Shown here: positions 44,864 to 57,847 of the stretch, in pieces
Numbering within the stretch: position 1 is the first letter of the stretch
Layout of the letters: each line of letters starts with the position of its first letter
Assembly: GCA_964019135.1 (NCBI GenBank)
Contig: OZ025248.1
Span: 9,431,574 to 9,495,573 of the forward strand
Direction of reading: 5' to 3'
Origin: Arenicola marina
Lineage: Eukaryota; Annelida; Polychaeta; Arenicolidae
DNA length: 64,000 bases
Translations under genes and position numbers: made by a program
The notes under the pieces: generated by a model
Told to the model about the DNA's origin: nothing
Database searches by the model: none
The model's input: the letters and a program-made list of their open reading frames with translations, nothing else

Positions 44864-45971
44864 GTGGATCACCCAAGTAACAGCCTCACCCACATAAATG
44901 AATTCGTTGTCAGGAATACCTTACCGGGGTAGTTGCCATGGACGTCGTCATATTTTTTTATCATTATATTCTTTTTGACCTGATATTTGTGAAGCCCCCC
45001 CCCCAACCCTCTTCCCATTCCCTGCCGGCTCCTATCTTTATATATTCTCGTATACTAAGTAAACATCGGTTCACTTTTTAGCCTGGATACATTTTCTTAT
45101 GATTTTGGCTTATTGTGACACCACTGGAGGAGGAAATTAACGTAATTATCCTGTTTTTTTTTGGCATCTGCTCTTCTTGTGTACCCTCCTACTATCTTTC
45201 TCGCAGCACTCCCTTTTGGTCCAGCAGTTTGGCTTCCGGGAATAGCCTCGGCCAACTGCCTACATGGGACCGCTGTTATTGGCTGGTGGCCACTCCTGCA
45301 TGACCGACAGCTTACCCGGATAATACCAATTGATTGGGGACCCAACCTCAGGCAGCCCACCACATGGTGTCTTCTCAAGGAGGCCCTGGACCCACAGATA
45401 TTTATCAGAGCTTGGCTGTAACGGATGTCCCAGCGTGTAGCCCCGTCGCTGGCCTCGTGGCGACAAGGCTGTAAGCGAATTATAATGCGCTAACTGATGT
45501 TTTTTGTGAAGCCGCTTATTTGGCGCTATATATGTGGAGAGGGGGGATACGTTTTCCGATCCTCGAGATTGGCATCCTGGAATTCTTAGGAGATTATGAG
45601 GATCGTTAATTCTACAATTCAAGTTGATCTAGCGTCAAGGCGTGTTCTTCATTTACCCCGATCCGCTAAAGCAGTCTCGATATTTGTGATATGACGTGTT
45701 AGCTTTGCCCACCTCCTTCCTTCACCCCCCTCCCCCTCATGAAATTCCAAAGAAATTGACCCCTTGGCAACTTTTGTCATTTCGATATCTAATTTATGGG
45801 GAGTCGTGATTCAGAAGGGGTATTCCCGTCCCTCTATCTGGTGCTTGCCATTCTGTGGCAATGCCGGGATCATGTAGTAAATGGTCCTACGATTCTTCCG
45901 GGAGGATAGAGATATCGCACTGTCAAGGTTATGAGAGGCCAAGCGAGACAAGAGGTGAATCATCATATCTA

Positions 45972-46254
45972 CAAGGGCGGATCCAAATGGGGGGTCCCCC
46001 GTTTTGTAATGCACAAGTTAGGCCATCTGAGGCGTGGACCGCCCCCCCCCCTTTTGAGGAATAACGCTATCTGAAGTGGCGTGAACACCCCCCCCCACTG
46101 GTCGCAAGTTTCCCGTGGACGCCCCCCCCCCCCCATTTCGTCAACAAATTGGTGGACCCAAAAGATTGGTGGTCGCAAGTTTGCTCAGAGCATCCCGGTC
46201 ACAATGTAGCCCCCCCCCCCCCCCCCCTTTTTCAAATTCCTGGATCCGCCCCTG
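45972..46254. mobile_element. Element with CAAGGGCGGATCCA / TGGATCCGCCCCTG ends
   Basis: A 283-base element bounded by near-perfect 14-base inverted termini, with four long C-runs inside and no coding capacity. Internal phrases (ATCTGAGGCGTGGAC, TTTTGAGGAA, GGTCGCAAGTTT, CAAATTCCTGGATCC) recur in 56554-57358, which identifies a family. Flanking 8-base sequences do not match, so no target duplication is visible. I favour a hAT-like miniature element. Confidence 0.65.
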
Positions 46255-49200
46255 CGATAGAAAGCTGTTATGGCCTAAAGGAAAGACATTCCTATATTTT
46301 GTAGGCGTGTGGAAGCTAATCCTGGGCCCCAAAAATGAATCTGTCTTTCTAGTTTCCCGTTGATAAAGTAATCCCCAGATAGGATGTGAGGCGACCGCGG
46401 GATAGACGTTTGCTGCGGCCGCCCTAAACCGTCGTCTCTATTCTCGTCATATTAGAGCAGAAAGAGGAAACAGCAAATCAAAATCGGGAGTTCCTAACAA
46501 ACGATAATTAGTTTCTCCTCACCCCCCCCCCCCTCACCCCCCTATCCCGCGATCACTGGGTGCGATGAAGAAGCCGTCGTCCATGACTTAAACTGTTCTA
46601 AAACCCACGTAAAATTCCATAAAACTCTAAAACGACACAGGGGAGGGGATCGGGGAACGCCCACATCTACCACCGACCAGTCTCCTTCCCGCTTCTCCTT
46701 CCCTCCACTCCACTCCCCTGCCCTCCCATTTAATTCTCCGCCACTGAGCCCGCCGACCGCACGCCCCACCCAGAATGACAACCCAGCCTGCCCCTTTATA
46801 TTAAGCGGACAACCCCCCTGTTCCTTGGCCGTGTCCCGAGTTATTTTTCACACGGCATCAAATATTTGATATTGGCGGCCGAACAATTAATTGGAAGCAA
46901 GTCGTCGTTTGAAGAAAGCGGCCTCCATGCGGCTGGCTGGGCTATGGGTAAAACCAGTCGGGCGGCGGCCAATACTGTCGCCTGTCTCCGCAACCAGAGT
47001 CGGATGACAAGACGGATTGTTCACGTGTCAAACATGGCATCGTCGCTCGCCGAGTTATGAACTAATATTAGCTAAACCCAGTCCTTATGTATGCTAATGG
47101 AGTGTAATCAGTAATCACGAATCAATCAATCATCAAAGACTAAAGCTAATCAATTATGGATACGCGGCAAAAGCAACCCGTTTCCTAGACTCAACCGATC
47201 CCCGATTGGAGCCACTCACAACAGGACCCACTATTTCAGGATCTAAAAGTTCAATGCAACCTAAAATTTGTGCCATGGGCGATCTCTCTGGAGTACCTCT
47301 GTCCCTTTTTTATTTGGAGGTGGGGGGGCGGGTGGTTTAAGTTCGTTAACTTAGCTGGCACCGCGCTCTACGCTCATTCAAGTCTGTTGACTGAAAATAC
47401 CAACGGACAGTTTTGATGTCGACATTGCACGACTCACGTTCATAGATAGCTCCGAGCGCAAGTCATTTAGCGCCACTTACGTGCTTTTTAAACCAAGTCC
47501 ACATTTCCTTGGAATGTGCGTGTCTTCTATCTCTCGGTAAATCGTTGCCTTCCTGCTAGTAACAAACCCCGCGGGCTATTGCAAACAAGTGGTCGCCTTT
47601 AGCTGATTGCATTAGGAATACATTTTTAAGGTCAAACTATTTAATTTAAAAAAAATCTCTCTTGCACTGTTTTGATTGATATTCTTCCAGTAACACAATC
47701 CATAGTATGTTTGTTAACGCCCAAAGAGGCGTCACTCTTCAAACAGTGCAGTAAAACTAAAAGTGACGGTGGAGCCCAATCCAAGACACTGGTAAAAGTG
47801 AATTTTTTTATGTTATGAGTCTTAGGGATAGCGACTCACGATAGCGACCGAGGACGTGAAAGGGGGAGCGGGGGCAGCGGGGGGAGGGGGGGGGGGGGGG
47901 GGGGGGGGCCATCGCTACCTGGCAGCCGACTGTGAGTTTACAAGACGACGACATATGGGAAGTAACGATGTCTAATATGTACCACTCCCCCCCCCCCTGT
48001 ACCTGCAAGGGGTACTGAAAAAATTCAGTTAAGGACGAGGACCACCAAAGAACTAGTTGGACAGGGCGGGAAAACGGGACGTAGGTGTGCATGTGTGTGT
48101 GTGAGAGAAGTGGGGGAGGCAGCTGCTGGATGCGGAGGATGGGTGGGGGGAGAGGGACATATGACTGGTCTGACGGGTCGAAATCTCAATATTTGCGGTA
48201 AATTAAGGAGTTTGTCTGGGGAGGACGCCATCAATGCCCAGTCAATAGCGCCACCTGGAGCTGAGAATGCAGGGGGTATCGCGTGAGATGCCGCACACGT
48301 GACCAAACTGCGTTAATAACGTTACAGCCCTGAACTGGCCCGTGAATCCGACGGACCGGTCCGTGTCACAGCTATTCCGTTACTTGATTCGGGCGCAGGA
48401 GGACAGGGATATCGCGTTAAACACCCTTACATGGCCGGTTCGTGTGTGTACAAATGTCAAGCAACCAACCCTCTCGCCGAAAATCCAACAAATGCCCCTG
48501 CACCCCCTCCCCCCCATCCTCCCTCACACACACGTGCATCCCTCCCGCCCTCTCCTCTCTCAGCGTATTTCCATAATTTGCCGCTCTTGTTAACACACAC
48601 CGCACACTCTCCCTATTAACCTTAATATTCCACCGCTAGGGCACACTTCACCCGCGTACGATCACTCGTGCCAGCAAACAACTTTATCTCATGCTTAATT
48701 CCTGAGATTCCGTCTAATTGGACCTGTGTATACTGCGCCTTGTCAGTCCCGTGATACGGCGGGTTGAGGGGCTCCCCCGGGGCATTGCCTGGACGGGGTG
48801 TGGGGCGGGGGGGGGGGTATTGAAGGTTGTGGGGTTGATCGGAAGGGGCGGGGAGGGAGGGGGGGGGGGGGGGCATGCGGACCGAACAGGTGTTTCCCAT
48901 GACGAGGCCTTCCAGCTATAGGTCTTGACACTGTCCCTGAGGCCCTGGGTCTGTCCCACCGGAGTGGGATGAGGGGAGAGGCGGGGACGGGAGGGGAGGA
49001 GGGGGGGGGGGGTGACATCACTCCTTCCGGTCAGAAGGGCGGTGGAGTAGACCTCAGTGAAGGCCCCTGGAAGCCCAGGCTAGGTGGAGGTGTGGCCCCC
49101 TCCATCGGCCACTACAGCCCCCCCCCCCCCGGAACTCCCTGCCCCTCCCCTCCACCCCCCTCTCCCTCTTGGTCAGGAAGCCATAGACCTAGCCACAGTG

Positions 49201-52140
49201 ATGGATAGGTAACATGGTTGTGTCCATAAACTCGGACGATATTACACTGGGGGAGAATTATGAGAGCTCGAGAGCATACGATTAGCCAGGTGGCGGCGGC
49301 GGGAGGGGAGGGGGGGGGGTGACAGTCGGCGGAGGAGGAAGGGGGGGGGGTTGACAGTCGGCGGAGGGGAGGGGTGGGGCGTGACAGTCGGCGGAGGGGA
49401 GGGGGAGAAGGGCATCTGCGGAAGCCGATCTAAATAACCGATCTAAATAACCCCAAGTCTGGAATGGAAATGAAGAGATCATATGTATTATGTTGGATCT
49501 ATGGCTTCCTTAAATGTGTAAAACCTATGCGCACAGCATTATTAAGCGGTGAGGGGTGGGGGGGGGGGGGGTAAATGAAAATGCGAATCTGATTCAAACA
49601 CGATAGTTTATTGTTACATAATATTAGGGCATTCTATAGTTCCTAGACATTATACGTCCTGCTCATTTCACCCAAGGCTCACACAACATTAAATTAACAC
49701 TAGTTGAGAGGTTAACTTTTAATGTGCGGGCAGAAAGGAAAATTCCATGTTTAGCAAAAGATGAGGTTAAGTCCTAATTAGGAGGTCATACTTAGGATAT
49801 ACTAATCCTAAGTTATGAGGAGATAGTAAGTAATTATTCATTAGGACCGTCCTAATTGGGAGATACGAAGGAGATAATATCTTCATCGTGGTAATAATAT
49901 ACTGCCGCAGCAACCAGGCTTGTTGAACCGGAAAAAATAAACTCCTTGCATATCGTCAACATTATATATACGTCACCCTGGTTGAGGGGAGGTCGAGTTA
50001 ATCAATCTCCCGCATGATGGCGCCACATCCTTTCATTCACTTCTGCGGCGGCAATTTGAATCATTGTGTTTACCTGAATGTGCGTTACAAAGCGCAAGCG
50101 GGGTCTCCGAATATCATTTATGTAAATCCGTAAAACAGTTTCCATCCAATTTAATAATTTGTGTCACCTCACCGTAATTTATTTTAACCATCGCTTCTCC
50201 AGATGAAAAGAAAGAAATTAGAAAAAAGTGGAATTGTGTGTTTGGGTCTGCAAAGTGCGTAGCAGCGAGAAAAAACTTAGGTAGAAACTGATCGCTTTTT
50301 CCAATTGTAGATAGCGGTTAAAAAAAAAAGTCACTTCGAGCTAATAAAAAGCCGTCACTTAAAAAAAAAGGTTTTATCATTTGACGTTTTTTGGCCTTTT
50401 CAGGGTAAGACCTTTCCGTGCTTTTAATTACTGCGGTAACAGTCTAAAAAATATAAAATAAGATGGCCTGATAGCTACATCTCAGGCACATAATCCCAAC
50501 CGAGTAGAGATTACTGTGGGCGATAACGTCCTCACACCGTGCTGGCGCCATGGCCAGCTGGGTGTCTCCTCGTGGAATCTCGTTGTGGAATCACATCACG
50601 ACGAGACCTCTGAATCCCGCGAGATTTGGCTGCAGGACGAAGAAAAATTGCTGCGTCTGCCTTTGAAGGGACGCCCTGTGGAGGAGGGGGGGGGGTATCT
50701 ATAGATTCCGCCCGGCCCCACCGTCTGCGAGATGTGTCCCCCACAACCTGGTGCCACTAACCCACCCTCTGTACACCCCATTAACTGGCCAGCGGCCTCC
50801 AGCAGGGACAGTCCCCGTGACCGTCACCAGGGGACATTGTAACCACGGGAACGCGGTCGACCGAAACCCGGCGTCTGACGCTATGTCCCGACTCCGGAGT
50901 GGCCTGACCTCTGCCACGTCGGTGCTAAATGTATGTGCGTGTTTGGGGGTGAGATGGCGGTCCGGGTGTGCGCGGGTGGGGGCCGGGAGAAAAGGGCATG
51001 TATGAGGGTCGTTGGGGAGACGTGGGGTAGGTCTGATTGGTTTTCGAGTAGCGGGAGTCGACATCCATAACACGCATATTAAGTTTAATCAAATATGACA
51101 GGTGAGTGATTCGATCATGTGAAGAAAAGGTCTACGTCATGAAACGGCACACGCTGTCAATGATCTCAATGCCAGCTCCCGTCGCCCCCCCCCCCTCCCG
51201 TCGCCCGCCCCCCCCCCCTCCTCCGTCCCCTTCCCCGTCACCCGCCCCCCGCCCTCGTCTCCCGTCCCCCTCCCCCCGCGTGGTACCTTCCCTCATCTCA
51301 TAGCAATACACGGCCAGTACCCGCCTTACAACACCCTTTACCAGCCAGATGCATATATCCTGCATCCGCAGCACCCCCCCCACCCTCCTTTCCCTCTCCA
51401 CCTCCCGCCTCACTGCGAGGGTCGCATGAATATTATTACGTACGTTAACGTTGACTTACACCGAGGTTGCTCCCGCCTGTGTCAGAGACCCTTTCTGTCC
51501 CCGCACTGTCCGAGAAATTATTTAGCTTAATTTAGCCTAACTGTGTACAGGAGTGGCCTAAAACACCGACCAGGCCATCCCACGCCAAATGAAGCCAAGA
51601 CTGCTACCGTATATCATTTGGCGATTGGATTGCCTCTCAGGTTGGCTTTCATTGGCTTGCTGCAATCATAGACCCATGCAGTCACCTTCATCTTTAGGCG
51701 AGGACGGTCAGACCCACTCACTTATCTGTAATAACCCCCCAAGGCAAGGCGGACATGAAACAGATCTGGAGGTCGCAGCCATGCAGGTATCGTCGAGGTA
51801 CGAGGTGGCACGAAGGGTCGGCTTACACCGGTTACATAAGTGACCGCCTTGGGCAGCGGGCCCAGTGTCAAAGCGCCACTGGTCAGGCAGGGCGCGTGGG
51901 TGGGGGATGGGGGTGAGGCGGGGGTGAGGGTCGGGGTGGGTCGGGGGAGAGCGGGAAAGAAGTGGAGGGAGAGAAGGGTAAGGCGAGGGCATTAAGCGTG
52001 AATGATGCAGGCGGCGGGACTAGGTGGAAAAGGCATTGGCAAGGACGTTTGAAGATCATTGCGATAACGACGACGTTTTGAATCATTGAAGCATTGGTAT
52101 ATTTCTACCTCGTTTATCTTCCATGTACCACCACACGTCG
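46255..52140. other. Intergenic, no gene recognised; many poly-G/poly-C runs
   Basis: No coding sequence is supported. Long homopolymers occur near 46520, 47889-47908, 48807-48815, 48861-48873, 49001-49011, 49557-49570 and 51180-51215. Open frames of up to 124 codons are Pro- or Gly-rich translations of these tracts. 49660-50500 is AT-rich with no recognised element. Confidence 0.6.
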
Positions 52141-52978
52141 TCCACCTACCATCAGGTCTTCCAGCTACCATCAGGTCTTCCAGCTACCATCAGGTCTTCC
52201 AGCTACCATCAGGTCTTCCAGCTACCATCAGGTCTTCCAGCTACTATCATGTCTTCCTGCTACTATCATGTCTTCCTGCTACCATCAGGTCTTTCAGCTA
52301 CCATCATTTCTTCCTGCTACCATCAGGTCTTTCAGCTACCATCATTACTTCCAGCTATCATCAGGTCTTCCTGTTATCATCAGGTCTTCCAGCTATCATC
52401 AGGTTTTGCTGTTATCATCATGTCTTCCAGCTATCATCATGTCTTCCTACTACCATCATGTCTTCCAGCTACCATCATGTCTTCATGCTACCATCACGTC
52501 TTCCAGCTACCATCATGTCTTCCAGCTACCACCAGGTCTTCATGCTATCATCATGTCTTCCTGCTACCCGCATGTCTTCCTGCTACCATCACGTCTTTCT
52601 TCTACCATCAGGTCTTCCTGCTACCATCATGTTTTCCTGCTACCATCATGTCTTCCAGCTACCATCATATCTTCCAGCTATCATCATGTCTTCCTGCTAC
52701 CATCATATCTTCCAGCTACCATCATGTCTTCACGCTACCATCACGTCTTCCAGCTACCATCATGTCTTCCTGCTACCATCATGTCTTTCTGCTACCATCT
52801 CCCTGGTACCATCACGTCTTCTTGCTACCACCATGTCGTCCTGCTACCATGAGGTCTTTCTTCTACCATTGGGTCTTCCAGCTACCATCATGTCTTCCTG
52901 CTACCACCAGGTCTTCCTGCTTCCATCAGGTCTTCCTGCTTCCATCATGTCTTCCTGCTTCCATCCAGGTCTTCATTT
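52141..52978. repeat. 19-bp minisatellite, about 44 copies
   Basis: The unit is CTACCATCA(G/T)GTCTTCC(A/T)G. Variation is mostly at two positions: the left end of the array is dominated by the G/A form and later parts by the T/T form. Because 19 is not a multiple of three, all three plus frames show the same 19-residue periodic peptide, giving overlapping open frames of 252-317 codons; these are artefacts. Confidence 0.96.
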
Positions 52979-54019
52979 TACCAACATGTCCCACAATTGC
53001 ATTGCATTTCTACCCGCACACGCCTTCTGTAGCGTTTAACTTAAGTGTACGACAACGGGTGCATGGGTATTGACTAAACAACGTACTAACTTTGTTGAGT
53101 GAGAAGTGTTAAGAGAACCGGCAATGTAGGCCAGGTTGTATTCACCACCTAGAATAAAGCGTACACAATTCATGGCCACGATACTAGAAAGCTGCCTAAA
53201 TGGACAATGACAGGGTTCCAAATTTAAATCGAATTTTTTCAACTGAACATAATATAAGAGTCGAAGCATTCGAGCTTTGTCAGACCATCGCGTGATTCCT
53301 ATCAACCTTTGTCAGTCGTTGTTCCGTGTCAGCGCGAACCGTTGTTTCCTTATAGCTCACGTATTACTCACGCAGGAATAATCGACTAATCGGGTGATGT
53401 CCCCTCTTGCTAATGATCCCTCATGGTATGGTGCGCCGCTAAAGCCTCTATTTCACCTGCTATCTCCGCCCATCCACTGCAGTCATCAAGGTGCGATGTG
53501 AACGGATGCAACTCGTTACGTCATCGCATACTAATGAGCCAACTCGCGGAAGCGGACGCCGGTAGCGGAAGCGGTAGTGGTCTACGTGACTCAAGCGGCC
53601 TTCGCTGCCAAGCTGTCTGTCGCGTTAAAACGGGCAGAGGCCTCCTCAGCGGCTGGTTTAATGGCGTGTTCGATGGCCATTCGTTTTCGCCTGAGTGACT
53701 TTCAGTCAAAGGGCCATATTACAATACCGAATCCAAAAATACATATGCAGAGAATATATTTGTAATGGGGTTTACCATTCAAGATGTACCATTCAAGCAT
53801 AAGGTAAAAGTATATGAAGATGGCAAAGCGTATTAAAATTCGTTCACTAAATGACATTCAGATATAAATATACATGTATCCTATTCCAATTGACCATTAA
53901 GGCAAATTCCTCTTATATATTGTTGCGATTGGCATGTGTGAACAAAGGTTATGTGGATCAATCTCACCTCACACTCTACCTTCAACACACTTCTTTGTTG
54001 ATACACTCGGCTTCTCTTT

Positions 54020-54135
54020 CGCCAGGGCGGCGCTGCGCAGATCGCCAGGGCGGCGCTGCGCAGATCGCCAGGGCGGCGCTGCGCAGATCGCCAGGGCGGC
54101 GCTGCGCAGAATCGCCAGGGCGGCGCTGCGCAGGT
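54020..54135. repeat. 23-bp GC-rich tandem array, five copies
   Basis: Units containing CGCCAGGGCGGCGCTGCGCA start at 54020, 54043, 54066, 54089 and 54113. The related copy at 19719-19740 has a single unit, so the motif has been amplified here. Confidence 0.94.
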
Positions 54136-54392
54136 CGCTAGGACAGACGTACCGCGGACTTCTACAAATGAGTGCCGGGAACCCACCTAAATAACGCTTA
54201 TATGCGGTGAAGAATGGAACTAATTTGCTCTCTTATCACTGTATTAACATGATACACTGATTCATTTACTGCGGGAATTACGCATGACTCGTTACTTGTT
54301 TTGTTCCAGTAAATAATTGTTTTATAAGTTTTCAAAAGTCTCGAACTATAAGCCGGACCGACACCAGCGGAAACTCGGAGCGCCACCTAACG
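54112..54392 (+). repeat. Dispersed repeat family D, copy 2
   Basis: It shares ordered blocks with 19715-20035 (see that entry), starting in the last 23-bp unit and ending CGGAGCGCCACC. Non-coding. It is followed directly by segment C (54430-54495, similar to 39015-39085) and element A (54503-55046), making a cluster of three dispersed families. Confidence 0.6.
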
Positions 54393-54502
54393 AATGGGAC
54401 ATTGATCTCAGCTTTGCCCATGGTCGAATGATCAGGATTTTCAAGTCGTGCCGAATACCGTAGAAATCACATGGTATTATCTGTTCAAATCGTCACCCAT
54501 GC

Positions 54503-55046
54503 TTAAAGGGAACCGCCAGCCTGGCCTCTAACGCTGCTTTACCGATTTATATAATACCCAATTGTCTATCCCCCGAATTACAGAATTTTTCGTTCTGTCT
54601 GTAGCTCACAATAAAATTTAGAAGTGACCGCCAGGCACGATTTCGCCGCCTACCCAGGCGGCAGCCCTTTTTGGAGGCGTGTCTGTGATGGACCAATCAG
54701 GAGGCGATACTCTAATTTATTCAGACCGGAAATTGCGCTTATTGTGTGAGCAAAACAAGAGCGCGTGATAATCGCTAATATAAATAGCTGCGGATGGAAC
54801 TCCAATCATGGCATTGGTGCGGAGTCAATTGTCGCAAGACGTATATCAATTTGTTAGGATGGTACTTTTCCATGAAAGACTAAGATCTTGCGCTACTGCG
54901 CGGCTTGGAACTGCCGCTGTGCATCTGTAAATCGCGGCCCTGATCTCTTTCCGCGAGTTATAACGTAAGGCGGCGCCATATGAATAGTCACAATATGCGT
55001 CACTGCTCCCGGCAAAATGGCGCTCTGCTTGACATTGCTGGGGGCG
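54503..55046 (-). repeat. Dispersed element A, copy 2 (inverted relative to copy 1)
   Basis: This is the reverse complement of 30860-31402 over its full length, with moderate divergence. It starts TTAAAGGGAACCGCCAGCCT and ends with the complement of the AGCAATGTCAAG block. Non-coding. Confidence 0.8.
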
Positions 55047-56553
55047 GGTTGCCTTAATTTTCTTCTGCTTACCAGTCGGCCGAAACGAAACGTTAACACT
55101 CGCCAATTTAATTTTAAGTTGTAAACTTTAGGTGCAGATCGTGATTAAATTAGGTTGGACACCCGCTTTAAGAATACAAGCGTCCACCCTACGCATGGAC
55201 GACTGGGTGGTTCGGCCAGTAGAGCGCAATGGAAGGAAAAACAGAGCGAACACCCCTTGACGACTACCGCGCCCCCGCCCCATGACGTCACGACCCTACA
55301 GGGAGCCCATGACGACTGCCGCCACCCCCAACCCCCACCCCCCCCCTTCCCGCCCAATACACCGGCACCTGCCACGTGCGCTGTTTACGCCGCCCCTAAA
55401 CGCAGCCTAAACGTGTAAATACAACTACATGTCGTGGGTTGTTGACACACACCTTAATAGATTAAAAGAAACTCAGACACAGTGAGTCTGCCGTTGTCGG
55501 ATCGATGACCCAGTCACGGACCAAGATGGGGATGGAGGCATTGGGTATGGGTAGTGCTGGTGGGGGAGGGGTGGGTGGTAGCAATGGGCAGGGGGAGGGC
55601 TGGGGTGGTAGGCGCCCTAGATTACGTGTGCGTGAGCTCCCATCGCGGCGCGACGGTTCCTTCGTAATAAATATCGAATATTCCTGGTGTTGAATAAGTC
55701 GTGCCTCGTATTATGTCATTCATAAAATGTGTTCATATTGACATTGGCAAAAAGTACAGAGAACGGCGGAAAGTGAAATCGCTCGTGTTGATCTATATAT
55801 ATTATGACTACCAGGATGCCTTATGCAGTTCAATCCTCAATTCTGTCCGTCCTCCCGCCCCCCCCCTCCCCCAGCCCAATCACCCCAGATTTGTATCCTC
55901 CCTACCAATATTTGTATCCCCGACCCCCATTTCTTACACCCATGTCGGTACACCTCGTCACTAACTCGGGGCACTCCTTCCTCCACCCCCACCTCCAAAT
56001 CCGGTAACCAGCTTTTATGTTTGTCCTCACTGGCACCAGTTTTACTGTTGTCGTATTGTCGTTTCTCTTGACAAGCAGTTATACTGCTTTTCCACTGAGA
56101 CTCCCTTGGACTCGCATGGAAACGAGGGATTTAAGGTGGCCTTTGTACATTCGGTCGCTTTGACCGTGGTGGCAGTTCAACAGTTTTTGCGCGGAATATT
56201 ATTATTGGCTTACCCACAGGAGCGTGGAAAGACGTTTATGGGACAACAGATGTTCCGGTGTTATAAGCATTATATGTAGCTTGTTCAGCAAGTTGTCACA
56301 TGATCAACGTGTTGGTCGTCTGTGTGAGTCACGGCGTTAACAAACAGCAACATGTGAACTGTGTCTTAAAGTTGAAAATACCCATCAGATAATTCAAACC
56401 TCTGCCAAGCAACATGGGGCCGTCTGCAAGCCCAGAAGGTTGAAGCATTAAATCACATATCACTAAACAATTTGGCAAGTCTCCAGCGGTATCTCTTAGC
56501 AATTGTTTCCTTCCATTCCTGCTGGCAATAGCTTGCCAGCTTGCAATAGCTTG

Positions 56554-57358
56554 CATGGGCGGATCCAGCGGGGGGGGGGGGGGGGGCAAGGGAAGGAATA
56601 ATGCCGTTTTCCGATGCATCTGAGGCGCGGTGGACGGACGTTTCGGCCAGTGGACATTTCGGCCTAGGACGATTCGGCCTAGGACGTTTCGGCCAAGTAT
56701 TTTGGGGAGGGCGGACGTTTCGGCCAAGTATAATATTACAAAACTTAGGTCAAAAGTTTTATCATAGATATATATCATACACCGTTTAGAGTCACGCAGT
56801 GATTGATGCTGAGTCTCTCTATCCCGTTCACACGCCTACATTCTGTTGAACTTAACCAAAGAAGTTAAATTGCTTAACGCCTTTTAAACCGAAGTTGAAT
56901 CGCTTAACGCCTTTTAAACAGTAGTTAAATTTCTTAACGTCTTTTAAAGAGAAGTTGAATCGCTTAACGCCTTTTAAACAGAAGTTTAATTGTTTAACGC
57001 TTTTTAAACAGAAGTAATATCTTAACGCATTTTAAACAGAACTTTAATTGCATAACGCCTTTTTGAACAGATATAACACAATACATATATAACACGACAT
57101 AAAATTGGCTTAACGTCCGTCCTCCCAAAAATACCTGGCCGAAACGTGCTAGGCCGAAACGTCCTAGGCCGAAACGTCCTACAACCCTGAGACGCAGACC
57201 CCCTCTTTTTGAGGAAACTGAGGCGGCGTGGACCTCACCCCCCCCCCCCTTCGCAAGTTTGCAGTGGTCGCAATTTTCTTTAGATAATCCGCCCCCCCCC
57301 CCTCCCCGGTCCCAAGTTTGGATCCCCAACCCTTTTCAAATTCCTGGATCCGCCCCTG
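56554..57358. mobile_element. GGATCC-terminus element split by a nested fold-back insertion
   Basis: The outer element begins CATGGGCGGATCCAG (56554) and ends TGGATCCGCCCCTG (57345-57358), the same family as 45972-46254. Its middle is interrupted from about 56634 to 57182 by an unrelated structure whose arms are built of GGCCTAGGACGTTTCGGCC-type phrases on the left and the inverse on the right. The family segment CTGAGGCG(C/T)GG occurs on both sides of the insert (56620 and 57187). Confidence 0.65.
56862..57070. repeat. 30-bp tandem array inside the fold-back element
   Basis: About seven units of GAA..TTGAAT.GCTTAACGCCTTTTAAACA type with 30-base spacing (for example CTTTTAAA at 56881, 56911 and 56941). 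It forms the spacer between the inverted arms of the insertion at 56634-57182. Confidence 0.88.
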
Positions 57359-57847
57359 AAATGTTTCTGGCAATACTTTCTTATTGCTTGCTCATCGTTA
57401 TCGGCATCGTAGAGACGTTCTCACATCACGTCCCTGTCATTCATGGATGCCATACCATGCCAAGCTTCAATTATGAACACTCGACGATATGCAACATCTG
57501 TCATATCCTGCATATGACATTTGACAACATGAAGATATGCAACATTTTACGACATGTTTTTACGACCCTATTTGGCCGTGGTGGATCCAAAAAGGGGGGG
57601 GGGCAGTTGTGAGTTGATTAGAGTTAACCCCCCACTAGAGCTTCCTCGGCCAGCCATTCACTCCGAGCGTACAACACATGAATGCAGTGGGCTGAGGCGT
57701 AGATAAAAAACGAGCGATAATGCATTGAATAATCGTATCGAGTGACTGGCTGGCCGAGAGAACCCGAGGGTGTGTGTGTGGGGGGGGGCGGGGGGGGGGG
57801 GGGTAACTATGGGGGAAAGGGGGGGGGGGGAGAGGGGTCGTGTTCAC

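Noticed and set aside
45097..45640. Possible retrotransposon fragment with moderately long frames on both strands
   Set aside because: No reverse transcriptase, integrase or LTR motif could be identified by eye.
52086..53073. Three overlapping plus-strand frames of 252-317 codons rich in SYHHVF/LPSCLPATI
   Set aside because: They are the three frames of the 19-bp array and show the same periodic peptide in each.
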